Below, piece by piece: positions 24,758 to 36,838 of a DNA stretch of 64,000 nt (within the stretch, counting starts at the first letter, position 1; every line of letters starts with the position of its first letter). The position numbers and the translations under genes are program-made. The stretch lies in NCBI RefSeq assembly GCF_040958095.1, contig NC_091172.1, forward strand, positions 8,151,111-8,215,110, given 5' to 3'. The notes beneath the pieces are model-generated. The model had not been told where the DNA came from. It worked only from the letters and a program-made list of their open reading frames with translations, and did no database searches. Origin of the DNA: Procambarus clarkii. Its lineage: Eukaryota; Arthropoda; Malacostraca; Decapoda; Cambaridae.

Positions 24758-25268
24758 ACTCGACCAAAATTACAAAATCTCACAAGACTTACACAGTTCC
24801 AAGTCTCGCCCAAATTACAGCCCCGCTAAACTAACCCTTACAGGGGAAACGTACACACCCCATTGCTTAACACGCCTTGTGGGGAATCGAACCATTATTC
24901 CCTAGTTTCTGAGGCGATTGTGGAGAGCAAGAGTGGCCATTGAGGCAGTAATGTGCCGAGTAAAGCATGGGTCATGAGATAATTCCAGGGAGCTGTTGTG
25001 TCTAGCGGGCTCATTGAGCGTTCTGCTCCACACACACACACACACATACACACACACACACTCACACACACACACACACTAATGCCAGGCACTCCATTGT
25101 TAGTCCATTGTTAAGAGAATATCAACAACCTGTGTTCAGGGAATGTGGCTCTTTCTTTATTTATTTTCTTTTATATGTTGTGTTAATTAATATACATATA
25201 CGTGCAGGGTTTAAAGACTATTACATGTCTTCAGTTATGTTGAGGACTGATGAGTGTGACGAGGGACT
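24758..25268. other. Intergenic stretch with (CA)n
   Basis: No gene recognised. A (CA)n tract with a few CT interruptions lies at about 25029-25080. A motif TTGTGGGGAATCGAACCATT near 24875-24895 could be an old tRNA-like remnant, too weak to call. Confidence 0.45.
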
Positions 25269-25424
25269 TGACATGGGGTGCCATAGTGACAGCGTTGACA
25301 TGGGCACCATAGTGACAGTGTTGACATGGGTGCCATAGTGACAGTGTTGACATGGGCACCATAGTAACAGTGTTGATATGGGTGCCATAGTGACAGTGTT
25401 GACATGGGTGCCATAAGGACAATA
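25269..25424. repeat. 26-bp tandem repeat
   Basis: About six copies of TGACATGGGTGCCATAGTGA plus CAGTGT, alternating GGGTGCC and GGGCACC. Divergence is low. Confidence 0.93.
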
Positions 25425-25675
25425 CCATAGTTCCACCTAGAGTAGTGGTACTTCTGGTACTTTATTAACTCTTAAACAGAAGGACTTCCGCAAAAATGGA
25501 GACATCTTTCTAGAATAATATAAAGTTAGTAAACATTCGTGAAACACTTAAGTTGCTTTTATGAAGACTGTAGTTGTATCTCAGAGGCAAGAATATAGTC
25601 GGAAAAATCTGTCTCCAGTTTATTGAGACATTTCTTATTTCTGTCCTTGTTACTGCGATGTCCAGCATAAAAGCT
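25425..25675. other. Short unique stretch before the large minisatellite
   Basis: Nothing recognised. A frame begins at 25574 and runs into the minisatellite, but its first 35 codons have no family resemblance. Confidence 0.4.
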
Positions 25676-28600
25676 GGTCACCCTGGTGTGCTGGGTCACC
25701 CTGGTACACTGGGTCACCCTGGTACACTGGGTCACCCTGGTGTGCTGGGTCACCCTGGTACATTGGGTCACCCTGGAACACTGGGTCATCCTGGTACACT
25801 GGGTCATCCTGGTACACTGGGTCACCCTGGTACACTGGGTCACCCTGGTGTGCTGGGTCACCCTGGTACATTGGGTCACCCTGGAACACTGGGTCACCCT
25901 GGTGTGGTGGGTCACCCTGGTACATTGGGTCACCCTGGAACACTGGGTCATCCTGGTACACTGGGTCACCCTGGTACACTGGGTCACCCTGGAACACTGG
26001 GTTACCCTGGTGTGCTGGGTCACCCTGGTACACTGGGTCACCAAGGTACACTGGGTCACCCTGGTACACTGGGTCACCCTGGTACACTGGGTCACCCTGG
26101 TACACTGGGTCACCCTGGTACACTGGGTTACCCTGGTGTGCTGGGTCACCCTGGTACACTGGGTCACCCTGGTACACTGGGTTACCCTGGTACACTGGGT
26201 CACCCTGGTACACTGGGTTACCCTGGTGTGCTGGGTCACCCTGGTACACTGGGTCACCCTGGTACATTGGGTCACCCTGGAACACTGGGTCATCCTGGTA
26301 CACTGGGTCACCCTGGTACACTGGGTCACCCTGGTACACTGGGTTACCCTGGTGTGATGGGTCACCCTGGTACACTGGGTCACCCTGGTACATTGGGTCA
26401 CCCTGGTGTGGTGGGTCACCCTGGTACATTGGGTCACCCTGGAACACTGGGTCACCCTGGTACACTGGGTCACCCTGGTACACTGGGTCACCCTGGTACA
26501 CTGGGTCACCCTGGTACACTGGGTCACCCTGGTACACTGGGTCACCCTGGTACACTGGGTCACCCTGGTACACTGGGTCACCCTGGAACACTGGGTCATC
26601 CTGGTACACTGGGTCACCCTGGTACACTGGGTCACCCTGGAACACTGGGTTACCCTGGTGTGCTGGGTCACCCTGGTACACTGGGTCACACTTGTACACT
26701 GGGTCACCCTGGTGTGCTGGGTCACCCTGGTACACTGGGTCACCCTGGTACACTGGGTCACCCTGGTGTGGTGGGTCACCCTGGTACATTGGGTCACCCT
26801 GGAACACTGGGTCATCCTGGTACACTGGGTCACCCTGGTACACTGGGTCACCCTGGAACACTGGGTTACCCTGGTGTGCTGGGTCACCCTGGTACACTGG
26901 GTCACACTTGTACACTGGGTCACCCTGGTGTGCTGGGTCACCCTGGTACACTGGGTCACCCTGGTACACTGGGTCACCCTGGTACACTGGGGTCACCCTG
27001 GTGTGCTGGGTCACCCTGGTACACTGGGTCACCCTGGTGTGGTGGGTCACCCTGGTACACTGGGTCACCCTGGTACACTGGGTCACCCTGGTACACTGGG
27101 GTCACCCTGGTGTGCTGGGTCACCCTGGTACACTGGGTCACCCTGGTACACTGGGTCACCCTGGTACACTGGGTCACTCTGGTACACTGGGTCACCCTGG
27201 TGTGGTGGGTCACCCTGGTACACAGGGTCACCCTGGTACACTGGGTCACCTTGGTACACTTGGTCATCCTGGTACACTGGGTCACCCTGGTACACTGGGT
27301 CACCCTGGTACACTGGGGTCACCCTGGTGTGCTGGGTCACCCTGGTACACTGGGTCACCCTGGTACACTGGTTCACCCTGGTACACTGGGTCACCCTGGT
27401 ACACTGGGTCACTCTGGTACACTGGGTCACCCTGGTGTGCTGGGTCACCCTGGTACACTGTGTCACCCTGGTACACTGGGTCACCCTGGTACACTGGGTC
27501 ACCCTGGTACACTGGGTCATCCTGGTACACTGGGTCACCCTGGTACACTGGGTCACCCTGGTACACTGGGGTCACCCTGGTGTGCTGGGTCACCCTGGTA
27601 CACTGGGTCATCCTGGTACATTGGGTCACCCTGGTACACTGGGTCACCCTGGTACACTGGGTCACCTTGGTACACTGGGTCACCCTGGTACACTGGGTCA
27701 CCCTGGTACACTGGGTCACCTTGGTACACTGGGTCACCCTGGTACACTGGGTCACCCTGGTACACTGGGTCATCCTGGTACACTGGGTCACCTTGGTACA
27801 CTGGGTCACCCTGGTACACTGGGTCACCCTGGTACACTGGGTCACCCTGGTACACTGGGTCACCCTGGTACACTGGGTCACCCTGGTACACTGGGTCACC
27901 CTGGTACACTGGGTCACCCTGGTACACTGGGTCACCCTGGTACACTGGGTCACTCTGGTGTGCTGGGTCACCCTGGTACACTTTGTCACCAAGGTACACT
28001 GGGTCACCCTGGTACACTGGGTCACCCTGGTACACTGGGGTCACCCTGGTACACTGGGTCACCCTGGTACACTGGGTCACCCTGGTACACTGGGTCACCC
28101 TGGTACACTGGGTCACCCTGGTGTGGTGGGTCACCCTGGTACACTGGGGTCACCCTGGTACACTGGGTCACCCTGGTACACTGGGTCACCCTGGTACACT
28201 GGGGTCACCCTGGTGTGGTGGGTCACCCTGGTACACTGGGTCACCCTGGTACACTGGGTCACCCTGGTACACTGGGTCACCCTGGTGTGCTGGGTCACCC
28301 TGGTACACTGGGTCACCCTGGGTCACCCTGGTACACTGGGTCACCCTGGTATAATGGGTCACCCTGGTACACTGGGTCACCCTGGGTCACCCTGGTACAC
28401 TGGGTCACCCTGGTATAATGGGTCACCCTGGTACACTGGGTCATCCTGATACACTGGGTCACCCTGGTACACTGGGTCACCCTGGTACACTGGGTCATCC
28501 TGATACACTGGGTCACCCTGGTACACTGGGTCATCCTGATACACTGGGTCACCCTGGCACACTGGGTCACCCTGATCCACTTGGTCACCCTGATACACTG

Positions 28601-29592
28601 GGTCATCCTGATACACTGGGTCACCCTGGTACACTGGGTCACCCTGGTACACTGGGTCATCCTGATACACTGGGTCACCCTGGTACACTGGTTCACCCTG
28701 GTACACTGGGTCACCCTGGTACACTGGGTCACTCTGGTGTGCTGGGTCACCCTGGTACACTTTGTCACCAAGGTACACTGGGTCACCCTGGTACACTGGG
28801 TCACCCTGGTACACTGGGGTCACCCTGGTACACTGGGTCACCCTGGTACACTGGGTCACCCTGGTACACTGGGTCACCCTGGCACACTGGGTCACCCTGG
28901 TACACTGGGTCACCCTGGTACACTGGGTCACCCTGGTGTGGTGGGTCACCCTGGTACACTGGGGTCACCCTGGTACACTGGGTCACCCTGGTACACTGGG
29001 TCACCCTGGTACACTGGGGTCACGCTGGTGTGGTGGGTCACCCTGGTACACTGGGTCACCCTGGTACACTGGGTCACCCTGGTACACTGGGTCACCCTGG
29101 TGTGCTGGGTCACCCTGGTACACTGGGTCACCCTGGGTCACCCTGGTACACTGGGTCACCCTGGTATAATGGGTCACCCTGGTACACTGGGTCACCCTGG
29201 GTCACCCTGGTACACTGGGTCACCCTGGTATAATGGGTCACCCTGGTACACTGGGTCATCCTGATACACTGGGTCACCCTGGTACACTGGGTCACCCTGG
29301 TACACTGGGTCATCCTGATACACTGGGTCACCCTGGTACACTGGGTCATCCTGATACACTGGGTCACCCTGGCACACTGGGTCACCCTGATCCACTTGGT
29401 CACCCTGATACACTGGGTCATCCTGATACACTGGGTCACCCTGGTACACTGGGTCACCCTGGTACACTGGGTCATCCTGATACACTGGGTCACCCTGGTA
29501 CACTGGGTCACCCTGGTACACTGGGTCACCCTGGTACACTGGGTCATCCTGATACACTGGGTCACCCTGGTACACTGGGTCACCCTGGAGCG
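25676..29592. repeat. 3.9-kb minisatellite, 18-bp unit
   Basis: About 217 copies of GGTCACCCTGGTACACTG with variants (GTGTGCTG, GTGTGGTG, CATCCTGATACACTG, ACCAAGG). From about 27950 there is a higher-order duplication with an offset of 815 bp: the sequence around 28131-28440 recurs at 28946-29255. Single-base additions (CACTGGGGTCACC) shift the frame many times. The plus strand reads Gly-His-Pro-Gly-Thr-Leu, which looks collagen-like, but all plus frames and some minus frames are open, so openness carries no coding signal. Confidence 0.97.
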
Positions 29593-29597
29593 CTCAA

Positions 29598-29700
29598 TTG
29601 ACCATGTGGAGGTCTTGACCGCTACACCGCGACATGGTCAAAAGCGGTGCCCGGGAGTACCCTGCAGCACAGGTTCGACTCCTCTTTACGGCTCCTTCTG
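29598..29700 (+). other. tRNA-like remnant, possible SINE head
   Basis: Contains a perfect B-box-like GGTTCGACTCC at about 29671-29681, within a segment starting GACCGCTACACCGCGA. It also carries a 10-bp inverted repeat TTGACCATGT/ACATGGTCAA (29598-29607, 29632-29641). No second copy is seen in the window, so the call is tentative. Confidence 0.4.
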
Positions 29701-29815
29701 AATTTCTTATTGATGCATCACGGTAATGTGATTTATTTGGGTATGGATTTGATCATTTCAGTCACATCTATACTTGCTAATGCTCGTATTATTGCTGCCA
29801 GTGTCATTGTCCTTA

Positions 29816-30892
29816 CACTTCTGTTATTGGGGAAGCTTCTGTTGTTGGTGAAGCTTCTGTTATTGGTGAAGCTTGTGTTGTTGGTGAAGCTTCTGTTATT
29901 GGTGAAGCTTCTGTTGTTGGTGAAGCTTCTGTTATTGGTGAAGCTTGTGTTGTTGGTGAAGCTTCTGTTATTGGTGAAGCTTGTGTTGTTGGTGAAGCTT
30001 CTGTTATTGGTGAAGCTTGTGTTGTTGGTGAAGCTTCTGTTGTTGGTGAAGCTTCTGTTATTGGTGAAGCTTGTGTTGTTGGTGAAGCTTCTGTTGTTGG
30101 TGAAGCTTCTGTTATTGGTGAAGCTTCTGTTGTTGGTGAAGCTTCTGTTGTTGGTGAAGCTTCTGTTATTGGTGAAGCTTCTGTTATTGGTGAAGCTTCT
30201 GTTGTTGGTGAAGCTTCTGTTATTGGGGAAGCTTCTGTTATTGGGGAAGCTTCTGTTGTTGGTGAAGCTTCTGTTGTTGGTGAAGCTTCTGTTGTTGGTG
30301 AAGCTTCTGTTATTGGTGAAGCTTCTATTACTGTTGAAGCTTTTGTTGTTGGTGAAGCTTCTGTTGTTGGTGAAGCTTCAGTTACTGTTGAAGCTTTTGT
30401 TGTTGGTGAAGCTTCTGTTACTGGTGAAGCTTCTGTTATTGGTGAAGCTTCTGTTGTTGGTGAAGCTTCTGTTGTTAGTGAAGCTTCTGTTATTGGTGAA
30501 GCTTCTGTTGTTGGTGAAGCTTCTGTTATTGGTGAAGCTTCTGTTGTTGGTGAAGCTTCTGTTGTTAGTGAAGCTTCTGTTACTGATGAAGCTTCTGTTA
30601 TTGGTGAAGCTTCTGTTGTTGGTGAAGCCTCTGTTATTGGTGAAGCTTCTGTTATTGGTGAAGCTTTTGTTGTTGGTGAAGCTTCTGTTATTGGTGAAGC
30701 TTCTGTTGTTGGTGAAGCTTCTGTTGTTAGTGAAGCTTCTGTTATTGGTGAAGCTTCTGTTGTTGGTGAAGCTTCTGTTATTGGTGAAGCTTCTGTTACT
30801 GTTGAAGCTTCTGCTACTGTTGAAGCTTCTGTTATTGGTGAAGCTTCTGTTATTGGTGAAGCTTCTGTTATTGGTGAAGCTTGTGTTGACTC
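29816..30892. repeat. 1.08-kb minisatellite, 18-bp unit with HindIII sites
   Basis: About 60 copies of GTTGTTGGTGAAGCTTCT, alternating GTTGTT and GTTATT variants in a mixed order. Nearly every unit contains AAGCTT. Plus-strand frames read leucine/valine/lysine repeats and minus-strand frames read Glu-Ala-Ser-Pro-(Ile/Thr)-Thr; both arise from the unit length. Confidence 0.97.
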
Positions 30893-31233
30893 CCTCTTTT
30901 CACCACCACCCAAACTCCGTCACCTAATCACCGTTAAATCCCCCCCATCTACCACAATTATGACTCCACTACCACTCCATCATCATAACCACCACTTACA
31001 CCCAATTACCACTATATCTAACCCCTCCTCACCCCCCCACCATCCCCCCCAACACACCACCTCCAAAATCTTTTAGAATTACTTCACCTTCTCATTAACA
31101 TTATAATTGCTTTTCATTAGCGAGAGCAATTTGGCCAGGGCCATTTATCGAGGGGGATCTACACGGTAATGGCCCTTAAAGCCACCACAACACGGCTCAT
31201 TAGCGACACCCGCGTCTGAACGCTGTCTGACAC
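30893..31233. other. C-rich stretch, nothing recognised
   Basis: Pyrimidine-rich CCACCACC and CCCCCCAC motifs to about 31060, then unique sequence. No genes seen. Confidence 0.5.
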
Positions 31234-31362
31234 TGTCACGCGGCCCGGGCCACTCTCTCCCCTGTGGCCCGGGCCACTCTCTCCCCTGTGGCCCGGGCCA
31301 CACTCCCCCCTGTCGCCTGGGCCACTCTCCCCCCTGTGGCCTGGGCCACTCTCCCCCGACCC
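31234..31362. repeat. 24-bp GC-rich tandem repeat
   Basis: Five copies of TGTGGCCCGGGCCACTCTCT plus CCCC, each holding the palindrome GGCCCGGGCC or a close variant. Confidence 0.92.
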
Positions 31363-31854
31363 CTCTCTCTTCAACTCGCCACGTAACTTAACTTATTCTA
31401 CGCTAACTTACTTTACAACGAGTGTTTATGAGGCATCTCGCCGGCGTGAGGCTTGGTGGTTGGGTGGCTTGAAGCGTTGGGGGTGGAGGAGGACTGTATA
31501 TATATGTATGCTTATTGTTCTGTCTGTGGGAGTGAGACTCAGCTCTAGAGCCCCGTCTCACTGCTACTGTGCCTGGTGCATTTGTATCCTGGCGCTTCGC
31601 TGCTCTGTCGTTCTTGCTCTTGAATCCGTGAATGATCGGCGCTTCTTCCACCTTTGGTTAAGTTTCTTTTCTCTTGTTTACAACTATCACTATATAAAAG
31701 TACTTGTGTGTGATACAGCTCTTTTCTCTGGCACAGTTGTGTTTGTCTGGCACAGCTGCGTTTATTATTTATTATTTAACTAACCCTGGCCTTCTCAGTC
31801 GATGGGGTTCACGTTTTCTGAGAGTCTGCTGGAGTAAGTGACGTGATTTTCGAC
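31363..31854. other. Intergenic stretch, nothing recognised
   Basis: Unique sequence with open frames of 80-107 codons on both strands. The longer one (31460-31783, plus) contains hydrophobic stretches but no domain I know. Confidence 0.4.
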
Positions 31855-32205
31855 GTCTTGGGAGTTAAATAGAAGAAGTAATCGGATTCCAGGTACTCCG
31901 AAATAAAAGGGTTGTGGTGAAGTTTACCGAGGTTGTGTACGTCAGAAACTAATTTTTTTAAACATATGAAGTGAAGGATGTAAAATGAATCAATGGGAAT
32001 GTTCTGTACATGTCAACAATTTATGTTAGACCACCTATGTTGCGGTGGGGGATGCACCGTTTGAACTGCCGAATGACCATCTGAGGTGCATACTTGAACG
32101 TTATGGTCAGGTGGTGAAGGTGTAATGTCCAGGGTTGGTCTTCTGTAGGAAAACAAGCGTTACTGCAACTGAACAGAGTGAGGTTGGAAGCGTGAGAACG
32201 AGTAC
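31855..32205 (+). pseudogene. LINE ORF1-like relic
   Basis: Short matching pieces in separate frames: VIGFQVLRNKRVVVKFTEVV near 31880-31945 and YVAVGDAPFELPNDHLRCIL followed by ERYGQVV near 32035-32128. The pattern (basic module, then V.DAPFE.P, then a YG.V turn) resembles ORF1/gag-like proteins of invertebrate non-LTR elements and parallels the module at 17740-17931. It has several stops and is old. Confidence 0.4.
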
Positions 32206-32517
32206 AGCGTTGCTAAAATATAATGAATTCATAACATGTAATCTGCCGGCTGGTTTTAACAGATCTAAGTTGGTGATTTAGTCGTGTACTAAACAGATTA
32301 TTCTATTTATATATACATATGTCTTTGTAAAGAGAGGTGGAGGAAGCACAGTTGTCAGCTTGACAGTTACTATTCGACATGTGGCCCCCAACGGTGCCTG
32401 AAGGAGGAACCTGAATTTCAATTCTTACCTGGCGGTCTGGGCTGGAGGGAGTTTTTGTGTATACTGCACGAATTCCTTAGCAGGTAAGTCCTGGTATATA
32501 ATTTGTTACCGGCCACC

Positions 32518-32520
<3 letters not shown>
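32206..32520. other. Intergenic stretch, nothing recognised
   Basis: Unique AT-rich sequence up to the next microsatellite. No open frame or repeat of note. Confidence 0.4.

Positions 32521-32584
<64 letters not shown>
32521..32584. repeat. (AT)n tract
   Basis: About 31 AT units immediately beyond the 3' side of the minus-strand SINE copy. Confidence 0.98.
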
Positions 32585-32587
<3 letters not shown>

Positions 32588-32705
32588 AGAAAGCTGCATG
32601 AACGCGCAAGCCATATATCACTAAGAACTCTTTGACCCGGCCAGGATTCGAACCCATGCCGTCCAGGATCACCCCTAAACGTACACAGTACCGTGACCAC
32701 CGCAC
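32585..32705 (-). mobile_element. tRNA-derived SINE, left arm of a perfect inverted pair
   Basis: Minus strand reads GTGCGGTGGTCACGGTACTG, with a perfect B-box GGTTCGAATCC and the tail TTCATGCAGCTTTCTCAC followed by (AT)n. It is the exact reverse complement of 32755-32875 over 121 bp. Confidence 0.8.
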
Positions 32706-32754
32706 TAATGATCGTTTATAAGGATTGGTCAGTCTTGGCTCTTATTAACTATTG

Positions 32755-32872
32755 GTGCGGTGGTCACGGTACTGTGTACGTTTAGGGGTGATCCTGGACG
32801 GCATGGGTTCGAATCCTGGCCGGGTCAAAGAGTTCTTAGTGATATATGGCTTGCGCGTTCATGCAGCTTTCT

Positions 32873-32875
<3 letters not shown>
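32755..32875 (+). mobile_element. tRNA-derived SINE, right arm of a perfect inverted pair
   Basis: Same 121-bp sequence in plus orientation, separated from the left arm by a 49-bp spacer. It is followed by a short (CA)n and then (AT)n. A shorter piece with GGTTCGAATCCTGGCCGGGC occurs at 37598-37648, confirming a dispersed family. Confidence 0.8.

Positions 32876-32941
<66 letters not shown>
32876..32941. repeat. (CA)n(TA)n compound microsatellite
   Basis: A few CA units and then about 29 TA units. It ends exactly where the Penelope-like coding sequence begins. Confidence 0.97.
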
Positions 32942-32943
<2 letters not shown>

Positions 32944-34127
32944 TGCCGTTATGTAGATGACATATTCGTAATAGTAAAAGACTCAGATGAACTAATTGAC
33001 CTAAAAAGACACCTAGAGAGAGAGTCAGTACTCCGATTTACACATGAAAATTGTGAAAATAACAGTCTGCCATTCTTGGATGTACTAATAACAAAAACAG
33101 GAACCTCTTTAAGCACCAACGTATATACCAAGCCCACCAACATAGGATTATGCCTGAACGGTAGAAGTGAGTGCCCCCAAAGATACAAAGCCAGTGTTCT
33201 CAATGCTTATATTCGTCGAGCGCTTACCCACTGCTCTGAATGGAGCAACGTGAGTAGAGAGTTTGAAAGAGTAACTCAGGTATTGGTGAACAACGGATAT
33301 AGCAACGCGGAAATAAACGCTGCTATAAGAAGACACTTGGACCGTTGGTATAATTCAGAACCTAGAACAGAAACCACAACACCCCCAATAAAATTATATT
33401 ACAAATCAACCATGCACAGTGAACATATAAAAGAGGAAAGAATAATGAAAGAAATAATCCGTAAAGGAGTAAAAAGCACTACTCCTAACCAAAACATAAA
33501 CCTGATAATATTCTACAAAACCAAGAAGACTTCCGAACTCCTTATCAAAAACAGCCCGAAGCCGACGGAGAACCCTCTACAGCAGTCAAGCGTTGTATAC
33601 ATGTACACTTGCCCCCACGAAGGATGTAACCTTCAATGTAAGTACATAGGTATGACGTCGAACAAGCTGACGAGGCGTTTGACATGCCATCTTCAATCTG
33701 GTGCCCCTAGGAATCACATGAGACAAGCCCATGACATTACTCTAACAAGAGAAATGTTGAACAAGAATACTTGCATAATAGACAAAACCCAAGATTCAAG
33801 AAGATTACAAATTCTTGAGGCAATTCACATAAGAATAGAGCGACCTACCATGAACACCCAAATCACGGAACTATTTACTCTACCCACCATGAGAGTAAGG
33901 ACAAGACAAGAACATATCGATGCCAACACAGAAGACAATGTCCAACATAACAGGCCAATTACACTGGATTAATCTTTGTGTTTAGATAGGAGATGCCTCG
34001 TATGGGCCAATAAGCCTTCTGCAGCCCCTATGTTTATCCCTTATGTATCCCCCCATGTTTTCACCTTCATTGTATTATCACCTGACCTAATGCGGGTATA
34101 AAATCAACTAGTATTGTAAGATCTGTT

Positions 34128-34164
34128 CACTTGAGAATGAACCATGGAGGTTCGAAACGTCGTG
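34128..34164 (+). ncRNA. Hammerhead-ribozyme-like motif in the Penelope-like tail
   Basis: CAC (34128-34130) can pair with GTG (34162-34164) as stem I. TTGAGAAT follows, then GAACC pairs with GGTTC (34139-34143, 34149-34153) as stem II, then GAAACGTC with a minimal stem III and the GTC cleavage triplet. Hammerheads are known in Penelope-like terminal repeats. The core CUGANGA reads TTGAGAA here with one extra T, so activity is uncertain. Confidence 0.5.
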
Positions 34165-34234
34165 CAAATTATACAAATAAGTGTAATACACTCTATAGTA
34201 AATCACTTCTTTTCTTCACCTTAAAAGTACGAAA

Positions 34235-34693
<459 letters not shown>

Positions 34694-35019
34694 TATTAGT
34701 ATAAATGTCAACAGTTAATGCCCAATGTTATATTATGGGCGGGTTGTCTTTGTGAAAATAGAAATAAATAATTACACACACTTGTTCCTCTCCTGCGTAC
34801 CATGTGTAGGGTTCTCACTGCTCTCCTTCAACAGGGTAATTGGGAACACTTCCCCCCTGGGGGCCCGGGCTAAGCTACCCGGGTGGGACTATTAGTTTAT
34901 ATTGTGTTATAATAAGTAAGCCCTTCAATACGGCCGCTGGGAGTGATTTACTGGTAGTTCACAACTAGTATTATTATTATAATACATTCCTCCCGCCCCC
35001 CACAGCACAACCACTTGGG
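34694..35019. other. Intergenic stretch, nothing recognised
   Basis: Unique sequence with a GGGGGCCCGGGC motif near 34859-34870. No gene seen. Confidence 0.4.
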
Positions 35020-35205
35020 CTGGACGGTAGAACGATTGTCTCGCTTCATGCTGGTCGGCGTTCAATCCCCGATCGTTCAAAGTGGTTGGGCACCATTCCT
35101 TCCCCCCACCGTCCCATCCCAGATCCTCATGCTGACCCCTTCCAAGTGTTATATAGTGGTAATGGCTTGGTGCTTTCTCCTGATAGTTCCCTTCCCTTCC
35201 CGCTA
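35020..35205 (+). mobile_element. tRNA-like SINE
   Basis: Plus-strand copy of the element at 24260-24462: GGGCTGGACGGTAGAACGAT, then GGCGTTCAATCCCCGATCGT and AAGTGGTTGGGCACCATTCC, followed by a body with GTGTTATATAGTGGTAATGG. No clear target duplication was identified. Confidence 0.75.
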
Positions 35206-35332
35206 CCACATAACAGGAGATTCGAATAAATTGTCATTCGTAAGGACCGGTGAAGGAGCTGAGATGGGATGAGAACAGAAACAAAAATGGTTGTCAATAA
35301 GTATATAATTTTATCTGTATAAGTGGTGGGTC

Positions 35333-36350
35333 TGTTACGGCCCTACTGGGACGCAACCGGGTTCTTTTCTGATGTTAGTAGAGTTTGGGAATCCTGCCCC
35401 AAGTTAGTAGAGGCTTTCAAGGGGTGTGTTCCGTAATGCAAGGTAAATTAAAGGGGGAGGGATACAAATGTTCTGATTTATATATATATTCTACCACCAA
35501 AAATAAATATATAACAGTCACACGGGGTTTATAAATACACTATAATATACAGAGTTGTCTTCCTCTGAAGACACTGGATGCTCCACGGTGCACACTTTGG
35601 GTAGCCCTGGTTCCTTCTTGCATGGCCCACGATGAATCCTATATGATTCTCTTGGCAAATCTACCCTGGCCACAGGCCAGCCAAATCACAGTCCCACTGG
35701 GTGCTCCGTCGTGGAGGCCTTCAACCACAATCCAGCCTGTAGCTGGCAGGTACCGATCAGCTCCGCTGTGTAGGCCACTCCACGACCGATACTAGGGTTG
35801 CGAGCCCTAGGCAGGAGCCTCGTGTGATCCCGCTGATCACTCTCCTCACTAAGCACCACAGTGGCTAGTCTCTTCCACCAGCCTGCCCCGGATAAGGCGA
35901 TTCCTGATACTGCCACGTCACAGGCAGGCTAATACTCTCAACAGAGTTCGTCCGGGGGTGACTCACAACTTCTTCAGAGCAAACTCGTGGAGAGACCTTG
36001 GCTGCCTTGGGTAGACTGATCCATCGTCCAAGACAGCAGTCCCAGGTCGACTCTGTAATCAGGTACGTCATTAGTACTGGGGACGCTCTAGGGAACCTCA
36101 CTTACAGGCTTAGACACAAACGTCCACCTCTCTGCTCCATAGATGGCGTTCACTGTCTAAGCGCCACCTCACCAGAGGTCAGCAGCGGCTATGTTACGAG
36201 CTGATTAAGACGGGAATCCAGCACCTGTGGCCGGTATATCCCGTCCTCATTAGATGGCGTCGTCCATTTGGAGGGGGTTTCGGGAGCGGACTCACAGATG
36301 GCGTTGACGTTACTGCTCCGTGCTACGACGCTGGACTCGGGTGCGTAACA
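35333..36350. mobile_element. Solo LTR, 1018 bp
   Basis: Begins TGTTACGG and ends GCGTAACA, giving short inverted termini of the TG...CA type. The five bases GGGTC lie immediately outside both ends (35328-35332 and 36351-36355), a clean target duplication. No coding region is present, so this is the single LTR left after recombination of a full element. It shares no sequence I could see with the BEL/Pao LTR. The five-base duplication fits Gypsy, BEL or Copia; the family cannot be told from the LTR alone. Confidence 0.82.
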
Positions 36351-36599
36351 GGGTCGGACGCCACAAATTCTGTATTCTGGGCAACCGAGGACATGTTTTA
36401 TATGTGAGCATTCAAGTCATCTGGTCGCTGCTTGCATTACTGCGATGGTGGACCAGGTGGAAGTGGTCCGGTAGAAACATTTCCCGCCATTGCAAAATGT
36501 GGATGTTGATTGCATGCTGGAACAGGATGCTGCTGTGTCGGAACCAGCAGAGTGGCAGTGAGTGCAGCTGTGGTTACTGCTGTCGGCGAATCGAATAGG

Positions 36600-36838
36600 G
36601 AGCCGAGCGGACAGCATTCTGGACTTGTGATCCTGTAGTCCCGGGTTCGATCCCAGGCACCGGCGAGAAACAATGGACAGAGTTTCTTTCACCCTATACC
36701 CCTGTTACCTAGCAGTAAAATAGGTACCTGGGTGTTAGTCAGCTGTCACGGGCTGCTTCCTGGGGGTGGAGGCCTGGTCGAGGACCGGGTCGCGGGGACA
36801 CTAAAAGCCCCGAAATCATCTCAAGATAACCTCAAGAA
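36600..36838 (+). mobile_element. tRNA-derived SINE, near full length
   Basis: Head with an A-box-like AGCCGAGCGGACAGCA and B-box GGGTTCGATCCC. The body has CCTATACCCCTGTTACCTAG and CAGTAAAATAGGTACCTGGG, then the end GGAGGCCTGGTCGAGGACCG ... CCCGAAATCATCTCAAGATA. The last third is shared with 17231-17330. I recall this as a widespread decapod repeat. There is no open frame, and it would depend on a partner LINE. Confidence 0.85.

Noticed and set aside
24372-24758. His/Thr/Pro-rich 128-codon frame
   Set aside because: Low-complexity CCACA repeat, open on both strands.
25574-28354. 926-codon frame with Gly-X-Y periodicity resembling collagen
   Set aside because: The 18-bp repeat leaves all plus frames and some minus frames open, and frequent single-base additions move the frame from GHPGTL to GSPWYT and VTLVHW. 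There is no conserved frame, signal peptide or flanking exon.
29647-30927. 426-codon leucine-rich frame that looks like a membrane protein, and the opposite Glu-Ala-Ser-Pro frame
   Set aside because: Both follow from the 18-bp GTTGTTGGTGAAGCTTCT unit and run over the whole array without independent support.
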